From Leptoclinus maculatus (taxonomy: Eukaryota; Chordata; Actinopteri; Perciformes; Stichaeidae), in NCBI GenBank assembly GCA_032191485.1, contig JAVDOI010000006.1, positions 15,652,740 through 15,716,739 of the forward strand: DNA of 64,000 nucleotides, given 5' to 3'. Shown here piece after piece: positions 13,301 to 63,406 of the stretch. The position numbers and the translations under genes are program-made. Numbering within the stretch: position 1 is the first letter of the stretch; every line of letters begins with the position of its first letter. The notes under the pieces were generated by a model. The model was not told where the DNA came from. It was given only the letters and a program-made list of their open reading frames with translations, and made no database searches.

Positions 13301-14689
13301 CTCCCTCTTTGCTTGAGACTTCTTTTTACTGTACTCTTTTTGTGCTGTCAGGTGCTGGGCCACACCCCAAAGCTCTTTCAGGACGTGTCATCTGCTGCAG
13401 CTGGTGGTTATTTACCATCGTCCTCCTGGCTTGTTATTTCTCCAACCTCAGCTCCTCTAAGACCTCTGAGTCCACTCACCTGACAGTGAAAGGTTTTGAG
13501 GACTTGGCCAATCAGGATTCAATTGAGTATGGCTCTTTGGCTGGCTCTTCCACCCTTGCCTTCTTTAAGGTACAGACATCAGATCACTTATGGATCCCCT
13601 TGTGTCACTGCTTATTCTCTAATACTGTTTATCCTTCATGCAGAATTCAAACAATCCAGTGTACCGCAGAATCTATGAACACATGGAGAGAACCAAGAGT
13701 CTTGTGTCATCTATGGACGAAGGGGTCCGGCGTGCAAAAGAGGGAAACTTTGCCTTCATTGGAGAGTCTGTTTCTTTGGACTTGGCAGTAGCACGCCACT
13801 GTGAGCTGGTCAGAGCACATGAAGTCGTTGGAATGAGAGGTTACAGCATTGCTGCCACCCTTGGTGAGCTTACTCGTTTTGAAAAATGTAAATGATATAT
13901 ATAAAAATAATGAAAATTGTATAATAAACAATATACCTATCAATTTCCTCAAGGCTCACCCATCATAAAGAACCTCAGCGTGGCAATCCTACAGCTGAGC
14001 GAGGCAGGGGAGCTGGCCTACCTGCGAAGCAAGTGGTGGGCCAGCAGCTGCATAGCAGACAAGGCCAAGTCTTCAGCTGTGCAGCCGCACAGCCTCAAGG
14101 GGATGTTTCTGCTTCTTTCCCTGGGCCTGGGGCTGGGAGCACTGCTGGCTGTCCTGGAGCTCACCTCCAAGAGCCGCAGAAGTGCAGCTGAGCAGAGGGT
14201 GCGTGCATGTCAGGCAAAAAAACAACAACAACAACCACCCATCCCCAAAGTGTTAACCTTTCAGAAACTAATTCAAACTTGTTTTGTGCTCCACAGTGTG
14301 CATATGTGTTCATTCAATCGGGTTTTAGACTGTTTCATAAGCCTAAAGGGCTGCAACGTTTGCTCAATCATTTCATGGCAACACAGTTCGTTACAGTTAA
14401 AAGCAACCCTGTCATTTACCAATTGGTTTTCACATCAACTGAGGAACAAAATGCAGAGAGGACACAAGCAGACTTAGTCAGTCATGCTCTCTCATCCACA
14501 CAACAATGTTTACATTAAATTCATCAACATATTAATGGATTGATTTGTTTCACTACAGTTTATATTTATTTGTCCTTCTCACAGAAATCCTGCTGCACCG
14601 TGCTGACTGAAGAACTGAGTCTGCGCTTGAGGACCAGCAATGCAAACAAACCCCAAGCAAATGTTGACAAAGATAAAGAAAAAGCATAA
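10361..14689 (+). CDS. Kainate-binding-protein-like ionotropic glutamate receptor (9 coding exons)
   Basis: Exons 10361-10445, 12232-12263, 12362-12541, 12742-12965, 13138-13235, 13352-13569, 13644-13863, 13954-14198 and 14585-14689 sum to 1,407 nt (468 aa). That matches the short kainate-binding proteins of fish, frog and chick, not 900-residue kainate or AMPA receptors. A signal peptide (about 8-29) leads straight into ligand-binding lobe S1, with no amino-terminal domain. Ligand contacts are present: P107, T109, R114, the GSST at 271-274 and E320. M1 is about 152-172, the re-entrant loop about 190-206, M3 about 219-236, and M4 about 402-422. The canonical SYTANLAAF gating motif at the end of M3 is replaced by ACYFSNLSS, and the Q/R-site position appears to be Leu. 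It may bind glutamate or kainate without forming a normal channel; that is inference. The first ATG was taken; a second in-frame ATG is 7 codons later. Confidence 0.88.
11600..11960. repeat. Interspersed fish repeat (copy C) in receptor intron 1
   Basis: The segment with TTGAGATATTTCAGTCTGGA, AGACCGACATTGCCATC and similar phrases belongs to an abundant percomorph repeat family. Its internal sub-segments recur loosely within the copy. It appears to be the opposite half of the family seen at 22,040-22,440 and 26,880-27,135. A following piece at about 12,120-12,150 (CTAGGTTGAGAACCACT) looks like a fragment of another element. Confidence 0.5.
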
Positions 14690-15303
14690 ACATTTTACAT
14701 TTACATTTACATTTATAACGTTTTAAGTCTGAACATTTTTAACTTTTACTTTTTTTGACGTAGACATCAACTTAATTGTAGGTTTTGAAGGTTCTTACTT
14801 GTAGATTTACATCAGATAAAAAAGAAAAAATACTGCATTTAAAAATTAAAAACTCACATTTATTATATTGATTTTCAAGTAAGAATGCTACAATTTGAAT
14901 GAAAAAGCAAACATTATAGTTTGAATATTATAAAAACAAATATTAAAATGATCCAACTAACAAATAATGCTCATGTACTTAGTTTTTTAAGTTAGCTGTT
15001 ACTTTGTATGACTCTGCATCATGCTGTTTTGTACAGTTGGCAATGGCATTACATGATATCAACAATAAAAACGATTTCATGCATAAAAGCTGTGTTGACT
15101 GTAAACATTACAGCATTTCTAAAACAATAAACAAAAATAACTGTCTAATTGTGTAATTCTGCGTGGTGTCTTCCTACTGATCTAGTCAAAAAATAAGAAA
15201 TTCTTCCTCCCACACCTCCTTTATGTGGTTGTGTTGTCACTCTTTTTCTTTGTCTTCTGAAGGGCCTTGTTGTCTTTGGAGATATCAGTCAAATCTTAAC
15301 GGT

Positions 15304-15308
<5 letters not shown>
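14690..15308. other. Convergent 3' UTRs of the receptor gene and plch2
   Basis: An AT-rich intergenic stretch between two converging genes. The plus-strand receptor transcript has an AATAAA at 15064-15069 that could be its poly(A) signal. On the minus strand a probable last plch2 exon starts at 15308, after a pyrimidine-rich acceptor, and adds one residue and a TAG. No other gene is visible. Confidence 0.5.
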
Positions 15309-25486
<10,178 letters not shown>

Positions 25487-26880
25487 TCACACCACATTAA
25501 CCCACCTTCCCCTCACTCTACTCGGCTGTTGAGCAAAGTTTGTATATAGCACAGCCTCTCTCGTGCAGCATATCCTCTTCTTCCACTTAAAGTCTTCCCA
25601 CGTTGGATTAGGGAACAATATTCCCATCCTGAAGGTTCATTCCTCATCATCCTGTGTCCAGTGATCCAGTGTAGCCATAGGTTCTTCTGTATATATTTTT
25701 TTGCCGTCAGAGAAGGCTCGCAGAGAAAGAGTGTGCAACATGTGTCAGTCACTAAATCTTCCTCAAGCTGTAATCCCATAGGGAAGGCTTCAGCCTTGCT
25801 TTAATGGAGGGATTTTCACGCAACCAGTAAGCTTCTGAAGAAAGAGAGTGGGACAAGAAGGGGGCTAATATTCATTTAACTACACTCGTGGCAGTCCTAA
25901 TCATTAAAGAATATAGAAGTCACAGATGATTTAATAGATCGCTTTTAGGATAGTCGTGATTTATCGTTATCAATGGGGCATTTGGCTAAACAAGTCAGAA
26001 GTATCCACCCTTCAATATTGTTCAATGATCTCCCCTTTGAGGCAACTGTGTGACATACAATACATGCATTTTATTAATGTACGTCATATAATATATAACG
26101 GGATCCACTAATTTGTTACTTACTTATTTGTGATTTCAAGCTTTTGATTTTACTTTATAGGCCTTGCATGCTCATGATAACCCACACATTTTTTAAATTT
26201 CATTAATTTTGCCTGCACAGAGAAGACTTTCTCACTCTTCTGTAAGTTTTGCTGCACTTTTAATTTAGGACAATGTACACCTCTATCAACAGTTTATTTC
26301 ACACTGGTGATAGAACCATCATCAGGAAAAGGAAGTTGCATCAATTTGGCTGATGATGTCACAGACCTAACTTGTTTGTAAGATAGGTCATTTTTCACAG
26401 AAGACATCATGTTACAGTAGGAATTGCAGAGATGTAAAAAATAAAGTTAATGACGATTAAATCCATTTAGCTGGCTCAGTTTCAGGATCCTGGTATTGTG
26501 CATGCTGACTCACTGTCACACTGTCATGACTTACTGAGACACATGAATGAAACTGAGTCACCGTTAATGTTATTAGCAACACCTGTTTTTCCTTTTACGA
26601 CAGGTCAAAATGTCTGCTGTGAAAAAGGACTGAGACCCAAAGCTATCAACATCAAATAATACAACTTTGCTTTCTTAGAAACCTTTAGACCACAGAGCAA
26701 ATACAAATTTGCTCTTTGGTCTATCTTATCATATCTCTCATGAAATTATTCATTTGACCTGTGTTTTTTTTTTTTTCAAAAAATTATCATACCAATTCAT
26801 ACATGTTTGTAATTACAATCACAATAGCAGCCATGCAAAAGGTTAGAAGGTTTTTTTTCCTGTTAGGATAACAAGTCTAC
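25487..26880. other. plch2 upstream region
   Basis: Upstream of the plch2 start codon on the minus strand. It probably contains 5' UTR and promoter, but no clear CpG island or core element stands out. It is AT-rich with no supported exon. Confidence 0.3.
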
Positions 26881-27135
26881 CGACATCGTAGCAGCTGCAC
26901 TTAGGCACCACGCTGCTTTGAACTATCATCAGCATGCATAACATCAGCATGCTAACATGCTCCCAATGACAATGCTAACATGCTGATGATTAGCAGGTAT
27001 GTTTTCTATGTTTATCATCTTAGTTTAGCATGTTAGCATGCTAACATTTGCTAATAAGCAGTAAACACAAAGTAAATCTGAAGATGAGAATGTGATTGTT
27101 TAGTATTGGACTAATCCAACATTTTACCTGATGGT
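26880..27135. repeat. Interspersed fish repeat (copy B, inverted relative to copy A)
   Basis: Contains CAGCATGCTAACATGC and TGTTAGCATGCTAACATTTG, then ACCTGATGGTGGCGCTATA, which is the reverse complement of the matching segment in copy A at 22,040-22,440. Confidence 0.65.
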
Positions 27136-27149
27136 GGCGCTATATGAAA

Positions 27150-27810
27150 AGATGAGACTTCACACAGAGAAGAAATCAACAATCTTGCAGAGTGGGACTC
27201 AGAGAAAAACCTACTGCTCAACATCAGTAAAACCAAGAAGCTGATTGTTGATTTTAGGAAGAAAGGAGGCTAAGACACACCTAACCCACGTCTACATCAA
27301 AGGAGCTGTGGTGGAGCAAGTGAATGGTTTTAATTTCCTTAGAATAAGCATCACAAACAACCTGATATGGTCATCACACATCACACATCTCCATCCTGGT
27401 GAATAAAGTTCTTAAACAGCTGCATTTCCTAAGAAATGAGACAGCAATCCCCAGTGCCAATTTTTAAAAAACTTTTACAGAGGAGCAATAGAAAGCAGTC
27501 TGGCTGGAAACACTACTAATTGGCATGGGATGTGCACAGCCCAGGAGGGCTCCACAGCAGTTCATCAAACCCCCCAGGACATCGCTGGTACCCATCTTAC
27601 AAGCATCAGTGATATTGGTAAGAAGAGGTGCCTGCGAAGAGCTCAAAAGGTATTAAAAAACATTACCCACCCAGCATCAGCCTGTTCACCATGCTTCCGT
27701 CTGGCATGAGATGAGCTTTTTTTGTGGGGTTTTTTGGACTACAAACTGCATTTCGTTGCGCAACCTTGTGTTTGACAATGACAATAAATTAAACTTTGGA
27801 ACTTGAAAAG
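27150..27810 (+). mobile_element. 3' fragment of a decayed non-LTR retrotransposon (L2/Rex-like)
   Basis: A broken plus-strand reading frame gives LLNISKTKKLIVDFRKK, then a region translating loosely as WHGMCTAQE and PTRRCLRRA-type text, then a TMLPSG-like end. This order is characteristic of the C-terminal part of LINE reverse-transcriptase ORFs in fish. The 3' end has GCATTTCGTTGC and TGACAATGACAATAAA, a typical LINE tail. Multiple stops and frameshifts show that it is dead. The exact clade is not settled by eye. Confidence 0.7.
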
Positions 27811-29873
27811 TTAAGCCAGGGAAGTTATTAGGATGTCTGTAACAAATGTCATGGCAGTCCACCACCAAAGTGGTAGACCCAGTGGCCAACATTGCCTTCC
27901 CTAGAGATACAAATAAAGAGATTAATCCACACACACAATCATGCACAAATACTGTTTACATTGTGGTCAAAATAAAAAAGAACACGCCATAGGATTGATT
28001 TAGATTTTAATGGGTATTATACAAGTTTTCCGAAGGAAAAGAAAACATTTAACCAAGAGGCAAGTGAAACCCCACTTCCAAACCAAAACTACAACAGCAT
28101 CAGCTAACAAAATGGATATTGTTATTACACTGTACCCAACAAATACTGAGCGAGGGTATCATAAGTAATGATAAGACATAAAAGTGTTTCTTGTCTAAAA
28201 TATACGAGAGCACCTAAGGATGAAACCAATAGAAGGTGTTGCTTCTACTCTATCTGACGAGGGAGCTGGAGGTGCAGAGATTTAAAATCCATTTTTCAGT
28301 TTTTGGTCTGTGGTTTAATATATACTCTATAGTTCATCAAATAATAAAGATCTTCTCAAATAACAAAATCAAGGGACAAATTATAATTTTCTGTTGGTGT
28401 GTCAAACCTTGACAATCTACTGATAGGTTCATGACCTTTGATGGTTTCATTCTCCTTGTTTAAACCAACAGGTCCATCCATTCTGCTAAATGCCCTGTGA
28501 TTGCAATGATACTCAGGGATACAACAACAAAATTGCAGTTTTGCAAATCCAAATATAGTCTCTTTTTGGTTTCAAGTAAGAGCAAAAAATAATATTCATA
28601 ATCAATTTAAGTCTGGAACAAGCAAACATACCGACAAATATCTTATTTACAATATCATTGTATTTACATCAGAGGATACTGAGGGAAAGTATGTTAAAAT
28701 TCAAAGTTCATGTTAACTTGTGTTTGGAAAAATGTAACAGGGAGTACGATGCACAATGCAAGGTTCTTTTCTTTAAAAAGTGCAATTCCTTTTCTTAAAG
28801 TAAAAAAATATATATCCATATTTTGTATATATGTAGAAATGTTGTTCATATAAACAGCATTTGTTGATTTAAGAGCCCTAAAACCAGTGACTAAAAATGA
28901 ATGCTTTCTGTTGATAGGCAGCAAATTATTATAGAATATAAATTATTTTACAATACTCAATAAATCAGAAGTACCGCATTTCAACAAAAACAGACAGCTA
29001 TTGAAGTTTTTCTTTTAGGAGGGCATTTGTAGACTCTGCAACTAATGTGGGCAAGAATATTTGCTATTTATCATGTGGTTTGGTTGCAAAAAAATTACTT
29101 GAAAACAATATTCAAACAACAAATAAAGTTGCATTATAATATTAAAAAGTAACACTTCCATAAAATGTCTAAGCATAAAACAGTGGTGGACCTGAAGGAA
29201 GCCCACCTAACCTCCAATACTTCAGGTTTATAAAATACAAAAAGTAGACAAGCTGGTATACATGCGTACATGTTTGTATATGGATGGTTTTTTTCTTGCC
29301 TGTGGAATAACAGTGCTGCGCAAGCAATATTTCTTAAAAAGTACATCCTCTACACAGTTATAAAAAGCAAGCCGATAATAAAAGTAAATAGTGGTAAACG
29401 GGTGTCTCTTGTTTCCAGTGGTCTACAATGACACCTTTGAGTGTACCAATATTTTGTGGCACCAAGAGTTTCATCAACCACTCAACATGTTTCTTCCCTT
29501 CATATTCAAGTAGTGTTATGTGGCTATATTTGCACATCTTAGAATAGCTTATACTAAAATAAAATCCTTGGACAGCGTCAGGTGTCTCTGACGTCACTGG
29601 AGAGATGTGGTCATCACTGAAAAGGTCTTTCTTAATTTCACGCTTTACAACATGCTCAGACATCATGCTACTTTCCAGTTCATTTCATAAAATTAATATA
29701 TTGTCATAATAATATTGATTTGTATCATATCATATTATATATGACAGATTTTTCCTCTACAAAACAGGCGTTGCATTTTGCTGAGTTTTCTTTTCCCCAA
29801 CAGGAGGTGCAACAAAGTCCTTAACCATGCTCCTTTTTATTGAGTCTCTTTCTCCAGTTCTGAATGTGCAATT
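27811..29873 (-). other. ski 3' flank, probable long 3' UTR
   Basis: AT-rich sequence downstream of the ski stop codon on the minus strand, lacking obvious repeats and genes from about 27,960 to 29,870. A long, AU-rich ski 3' UTR is the likeliest content. The polyadenylation site cannot be fixed. Confidence 0.35.
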
Positions 29874-58306
<28,433 letters not shown>

Positions 58307-58683
58307 GATGTCGCCGGGTGGAAAAGAGAGTTGAAAACTCAAAATGAAAGCTACAATTGACTTATCGGATCGGGCGTCCTCAGCATCCGGCTGCACGCTC
58401 AATAACGCGCATTTCCATGTCACCGGAGAAGCTTCCCAGCGCGTCCATTCAGAAAACTGACGGCTGCTGAATTCACAGGGGCTGTTCCTGTGAGCAGACG
58501 CAATTAAAGTCGACAACTCCGAGGCTGAAAACTCGTATTATCCAACGTACAATCACCGGGTACCGTGTTTCTATGCGCTCTTGCGGTTTTACGCACTCCT
58601 AATGTGAGCTCGAAATATGCCTCGTCTGCTCAGTCTGGCGTAGGCTACTCTCAGTCTGTCTCCCCACTCACTCAATGTGTGAG

Positions 58684-58715
58684 TCTCTCTCTCTCCCTCT
58701 CTCGCTCTCTCTCTC

Positions 58716-58795
<80 letters not shown>

Positions 58796-58817
58796 TCTCT
58801 AGCTCTCTCTCTCGCCC
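58684..58817. repeat. (CT)n tract upstream of ski
   Basis: About 130 bp of CT repeats with a few C or GC interruptions, 380-510 bp upstream of the ski ATG. On the ski sense strand it is a (GA)n tract. Confidence 0.95.
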
Positions 58818-59189
58818 TCTCTGTTTGTTTGTGTCTGGTTCAGTCATTGAATCCCAGCCAGGAATGTGACTGACTCCCCGGGCTGGCTCTTCCCTCAACC
58901 AGCTGTTCCTCCCTCTGCTACATGGCAGCTGCACATTAAAAAAAAAGAAAAATCCCTCTGAACCGAGGGGAAGGTGGAGCTTAGGAAAACATAGTTGAAG
59001 TTTGAAATATATAATAAAACGTTAGTATTTCAGATGTTTAAGTCTTGAAGATCAGCATTTTTTTTGTCTTTCTTTCGTAACTTTTTGAGCATGCAAATTT
59101 AAAATGAGAGGATCTAGAATATACTGAGGGCTATATTTATGTTTGCTTGAGAAGGTCAACCTGAAACAGTAGAAACATGTGGTAGTAGA

Positions 59190-59320
59190 AGCAACAAGGA
59201 CTGTACTTAAATTCATATTTGAGGTACTTATATACTTTACTTGAGTATTTCCATTGTAGGAAACTTTGTACTCCACTACATTTATACATTTGACAACTTT
59301 AGTTACAGAGTACAATTTAA
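59190..59320. repeat. Common fish repeat with TACTTTACTTGAGTATTTCC (copy 2)
   Basis: Contains ATACTTTACTTGAGTATTTC, CATTGTAGGAAACTTTGTAC and TCCACTACATTTATACATTT, the same text as copy 1 at 53.2 kb. Confidence 0.6.
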
Positions 59321-60259
59321 CATAAAAACAAATGATCAAGTACAATAATAACATTGCATGCATGAGCACTGATAATCGATTGATTAACATGTCATTCACA
59401 GGGGATTTGTCATGCATTGTATGCATTGAATACATTTCCTTTTGTTTTTTTAAGTATTGCGCTGATAATACTTATGTTTGTTTGCCTAAGCAACATTTTC
59501 AAAGCAGAACTTTGATTTTTAAACTACTTTTACTAAAGTAAAGCATCTGAACACTTCAGCCATCAATGATACAACATGTATATAAACCCTTTGTTGAATT
59601 TCAGCATTTCCTTTGAAATCTTGTTTCTGATATTCCCTGATTCAGCTGTCATAAGCATCACCACTCAGATAGCATGCATTGTTATTAACAAACATGTTAA
59701 TTCCAATGTGACTAATTTCTGACCTGTGGAGGAGTGTAGATTTCAATGAACTTATGCATGTCAAGGTTGGACGTCACTTTCAGAAAGCTAAATATAAATT
59801 TCATACCAGCATTATATATAAATCCAATATATTGCAACTGAGATAGTGTGAAATCCTCTGAAATTAATCAAAAGGGCCATTCATTTACATCACATTGATT
59901 TCCCATTGATAACCTCTCCTCTCAATTAGCAATTGTTTTACACTATGCACTACTCTTTCCTTGCTCTTATTGTTTTAGCAAATAACTAGCTGATAACTAA
60001 TAAGTAACAGAACACCTTTGAATTAACCTAATTTGGTCATTTGGCTTTCCTAACCACTGGAGGGCGCTAAATATTAACAATGAACGTAAACTCATGGAAA
60101 TTGATGCAAAAGCAGAAAGTCAAATTGGGAGAGTTTGCAAAGGTCACACAATATAGAAAAGAACAAAGCAAACAACTACAGTTAGATTATACAAACAGAA
60201 AGTTAAAAGACAATATTAATGACTTTCAAAAATAAACACAGCTTTATTAAACTTAAAGC

Positions 60260-60480
60260 AAGTCTGTAACACTGCATGTGAACTTCACATAAATGTGCTT
60301 ATAATTCACAATGTGAAGGACATGTCTATATTGCATTATAACCATTATAAGCATGATACGCACATTTACAAGACATTATAATGCATTTAAAAGGCTTCAT
60401 TAAAAGCTTTATATACATTTATAATCATGCATTATAACTTATAACAAGGTTTGTTAAGTATTATAAGTAGTGGAATGTAT
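60260..60480. repeat. TATAATGCATTATAA-rich repeat
   Basis: Repeated ATTATAA and TTATAAT blocks (GCATTATAACCATTATAAGC, GACATTATAATGCATTT, CATGCATTATAACTTATAAC) resemble the ends of common fish MITEs and the inverted arms at 34.2 and 35.15 kb. Confidence 0.45.
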
Positions 60481-60837
60481 TGTAAGTTCAGCATTCATAA
60501 TGCTTTATATCTCCATGCCAAAGTGACAACAAGATAATCTGATTTCTGGGTTACACCGCACATTATAACCACCGTAACTTCAGACACATAGAGAACTGCT
60601 CTAATGTATCATAACGGATTATAAATTCAAAGTTTCTGAAATGGAATACTGTCTAATAAACATCAATAACACACTATAGCATTGTGAGCATAGGTAAAGT
60701 GATAGCTAGGGTTATTAGCATTTGTATGATAGGCCTATATAACACAATCATGAGGACTTATGACCAGTATTTCTGGGTGCAAGTAAAGCGTAAGGCAAGA
60801 AAAATCCCAATGACTATTAAAGCCATGCCATGGGTAA

Positions 60838-61055
60838 TTTTCTGACTTTTTATTGCATACTATGGTGACATTTTTTATAACATATGTGACTTTTTTGTGA
60901 CATACTATACTATGACATTTAATCTATAATCTAACTTTTTTATGACATTTTATACAATAGCATTTTATGACTTTTCTATGACTTTTTTGTGACCTTTTTA
61001 TGTCATACTTATTTTATTATATTTAATGAGATAACACACTACGACGTTTATGACT
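60838..61055. repeat. Degenerate tandem repeat of TTTTTATGACAT-like units
   Basis: Variants of CTTTTTTATGACATTTTATA and TATGACTTTTTTGTGAC recur with loose spacing. It looks like a decayed minisatellite. Confidence 0.6.
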
Positions 61056-61224
61056 TTTTCTGGGAGGGGGGAGACACGGTGTGGAAAGCTAAGAAATGTA
61101 ATAGATTTCTTAATAAAAACACCAGTTAGTTTGATAGAATATAGTTTATTTTTTTTACTTTTCCTTTTGTCATGCTTTGCTGTCTTTTTTTAATTACAGG
61201 CTAATGTAGAACAGGTCCATCTTT

Positions 61225-61578
61225 ACATACTCCGGTACGGTAGGTGGCGGTATGCACTCAAAAGTTGGTACGCAATCTACCAAAAAAGGTTCCACATCCA
61301 ATGAGTGTGCGAGATCACTGAGCCAGAGACGACAAATCAAAACACATTGCGGTGGCGCTGATAATTTGAAAATGAGCACCCAGATTCCGCAAGACATGAG
61401 TATGTGTCAGACAGGCACAGATTTTATGTCCAATACGGGTCCTTTAGAGCAGAGAATACACCATACGGGTCATGTACGGGATGTAAAGGAAGACCTCGAG
61501 GCGGAGCGGAGCACGGCTGGATGTCGGTCATTTGACAACAACAGGAGCCAGTTGCAGCCAAATTGATATTCGTGTGAG
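61225..61578 (+). promoter_or_regulatory. Possible promoter and non-coding first exon of a gene beyond the right edge
   Basis: A CpG-bearing stretch with GGTAGGTGGCGGTATGCACTC, a phrase I associate with repeat-derived promoters in fish, ends in a strong donor GTGAG|GTAAGT at 61578. An intron-like stretch with CTAGC/GTTAGC motifs follows. An open frame of about 100 codons inside it matches nothing I recognise. It could be an unspliced repeat. Confidence 0.3.
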
Positions 61579-62444
61579 GTAAGTTTTAAAACATTAGTGA
61601 AATGATTCTGAAATAGTCTTTGTAACGTTATAGTTAATGTTCGCTAACGTCAGCTGGCTATCTAGCTTTAGCCAGCCAGTTTACGTTAGGTTGCGTCATT
61701 ATGTTGTGTTCAACCCATATAAATAGACTGAGTGGATCTGACTTTCCCATTCAAATCAACATAGCAGGTAATAGCAGGCTAACTTCCGTCTAAACGGCAA
61801 GGAAGAAGGAAGGGTCATTACGTCATTCTGACAGCATTCTAATTGTGCATTGGTGTCACACCTGTTGAAGTTATTGGGGTGGGCATGACATCCTGCTGCA
61901 CGTGGAGCCCTCCCACCAGCCTTTCTCTCACATCTGAACCTGTCAACGGCCGGAAAAACATTGAAATAAAAAAACAACAGTTACTATGAAATTTGAAAGT
62001 TAATATGAAAATGGGACAGATTCTTTCTCCCAAAACACATGTAAGTCTATACCCCATTTCCATTCTTATTTGGAGCCGATAAACAGAACTTTAAAGCGTT
62101 CAATGCCCCTTTTGTGCCATTCTTGAAATGCAGAAGTAAGTAAAAAGTTAGGATGGAATAGGACTTGAGAGAGAAAAAACTTTAAATCAAAGTGTTTTCA
62201 GAACTGAGCCCATACTCTTCAAAGTGTGCCTGACAACCGGATTGTCAATTGATTTAATTGGGGAGAGAGGAAGTGAGGCTCCAAGCAGTGCTGGAGAAGA
62301 AAGATTTTTGACAGAATTCAACTCTATTGCCACTCAACCCTTGGTTATGAAAGTGTGACCAAAACATGAGGCAGCACATATTAGCCGCACAGTCATAAAA
62401 GTGAAAAATATGCAGTATCAGGACACTTATACTTTCTTGTGACT

Positions 62445-62745
62445 CTAAAACCAGGATAGGTATTTTTTCACATTCTTAAAGGGGAGGTTAGTATACTCCG
62501 ATGTAAGTGCCTCTCCATTCACTGAGAAAAGTTCCCTTCTGTGTAAATTGAGTTTATTGTATGACAGCATGGGGTGTAGGGAGATGTCCGGGCTTGATAT
62601 GAAAAGCAACAGATCGTCCGCATAGAGGGACACTTGTAACGCAATTGCTGGTGGCTCTATTGCCAGATCAAAAAGCAGTTGGCTTAAAGGGAACCTTTGA
62701 CAAGTTTCGCTTTGGGGGTTGAAAGGTTGTGACTTGAGCACACTT
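62445..62745 (-). mobile_element. Reverse-transcriptase fragment of an L1-like LINE
   Basis: The minus-strand frame reads PLSQLLFDLAIEP, then VSLYADDLLLFISSPDISL. That is the polymerase region with the YADD catalytic box of L1-type elements, followed by YNKLNLHRRELF. Segments expected between these blocks are missing, so it is a deleted relic. Confidence 0.8.
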
Positions 62746-63227
62746 CTGCATACTTAAGTGGGCCAAAAGATGGCTTCACAGGTGTAAAAAACAAAAACTT
62801 ATTGATATGCATTACTTTATTAGAGGACAACAATGGAGTGCACCTACAGGGTAGGTCCCTGAGTCACACCAACTCATCACTGTTGGTATCACTGCCAGTT
62901 TGCTGGGAGTCACTGAGGCTGGAACTACATACTGATGATCCTGGTGACTTTGAAATGTTTTCCAGTACTGCCTTAATGGTAGCCACCAATTCTTGTAGCT
63001 CTAAAACAAGGCTATAAAAGGGTTCCAGTTGTAAATATCAATTTGAGACAAGTATACAAAAGTGTACTCAAGTAGTGCTTAAGTATACCTTCTGTACTAT
63101 TGCAGTACTACTATACTACTTGCATTACAATTATATTATATACTCTGTCAGGATCCCCGTTGTTTTGCAACCGACGTAACGTTAGCGAGTGTCCGAGACA
63201 GTGAGAGTTAATTTTAACAGTAACGAT

Positions 63228-63406
63228 ATGGCTGTGAACGTCACAGTGCGGTGTGTGTACAGTTTATATGTCAGTCAACCATTACTACAACTCCTAAAAG
63301 GAGGAGACCCAAGCTACGCTCCCATGTTTTGTTTTTCAGCCAGCGGATGATTAAGGTGAAGGTTAGCCCCAACAAGTCCGGCTCTGACGCACTTAATGCG
63401 GGCTGA
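63228..63406 (+). other. Tentative two-exon small ORF or first exons of an unknown gene
   Basis: An ATG at 63228 follows a CpG- and GTTAGC-bearing leader. A 23-bp exon ending GTGCG|GTGTGT could join across an 89-bp intron to TTTTTCAG|CCAGCGG, giving about 29 codons (MAVNVTVRQ, then VKVSPNKSGSDALNAG) before TGA. Without splicing a 42-codon frame is open instead. I recognise neither product. A later acceptor (TTTTCACAG at 63631-63639) and a CCATCTTG YY1-like site at about 63,751-63,758 show more gene-like structure toward the edge. Confidence 0.2.

Noticed and set aside
13106..13483. 125-codon plus-strand frame across the receptor exons
   Set aside because: Wrong frame; the pore-loop and M3 exons are explained by the spliced receptor frame.
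27464..27646. Minus-strand 60-codon open frame
   Set aside because: Shadow of the plus-strand LINE fragment.
58565..58934. Open frames of Leu-Ser or Arg-Glu repeats
   Set aside because: Translation of the (CT)n tract upstream of ski.
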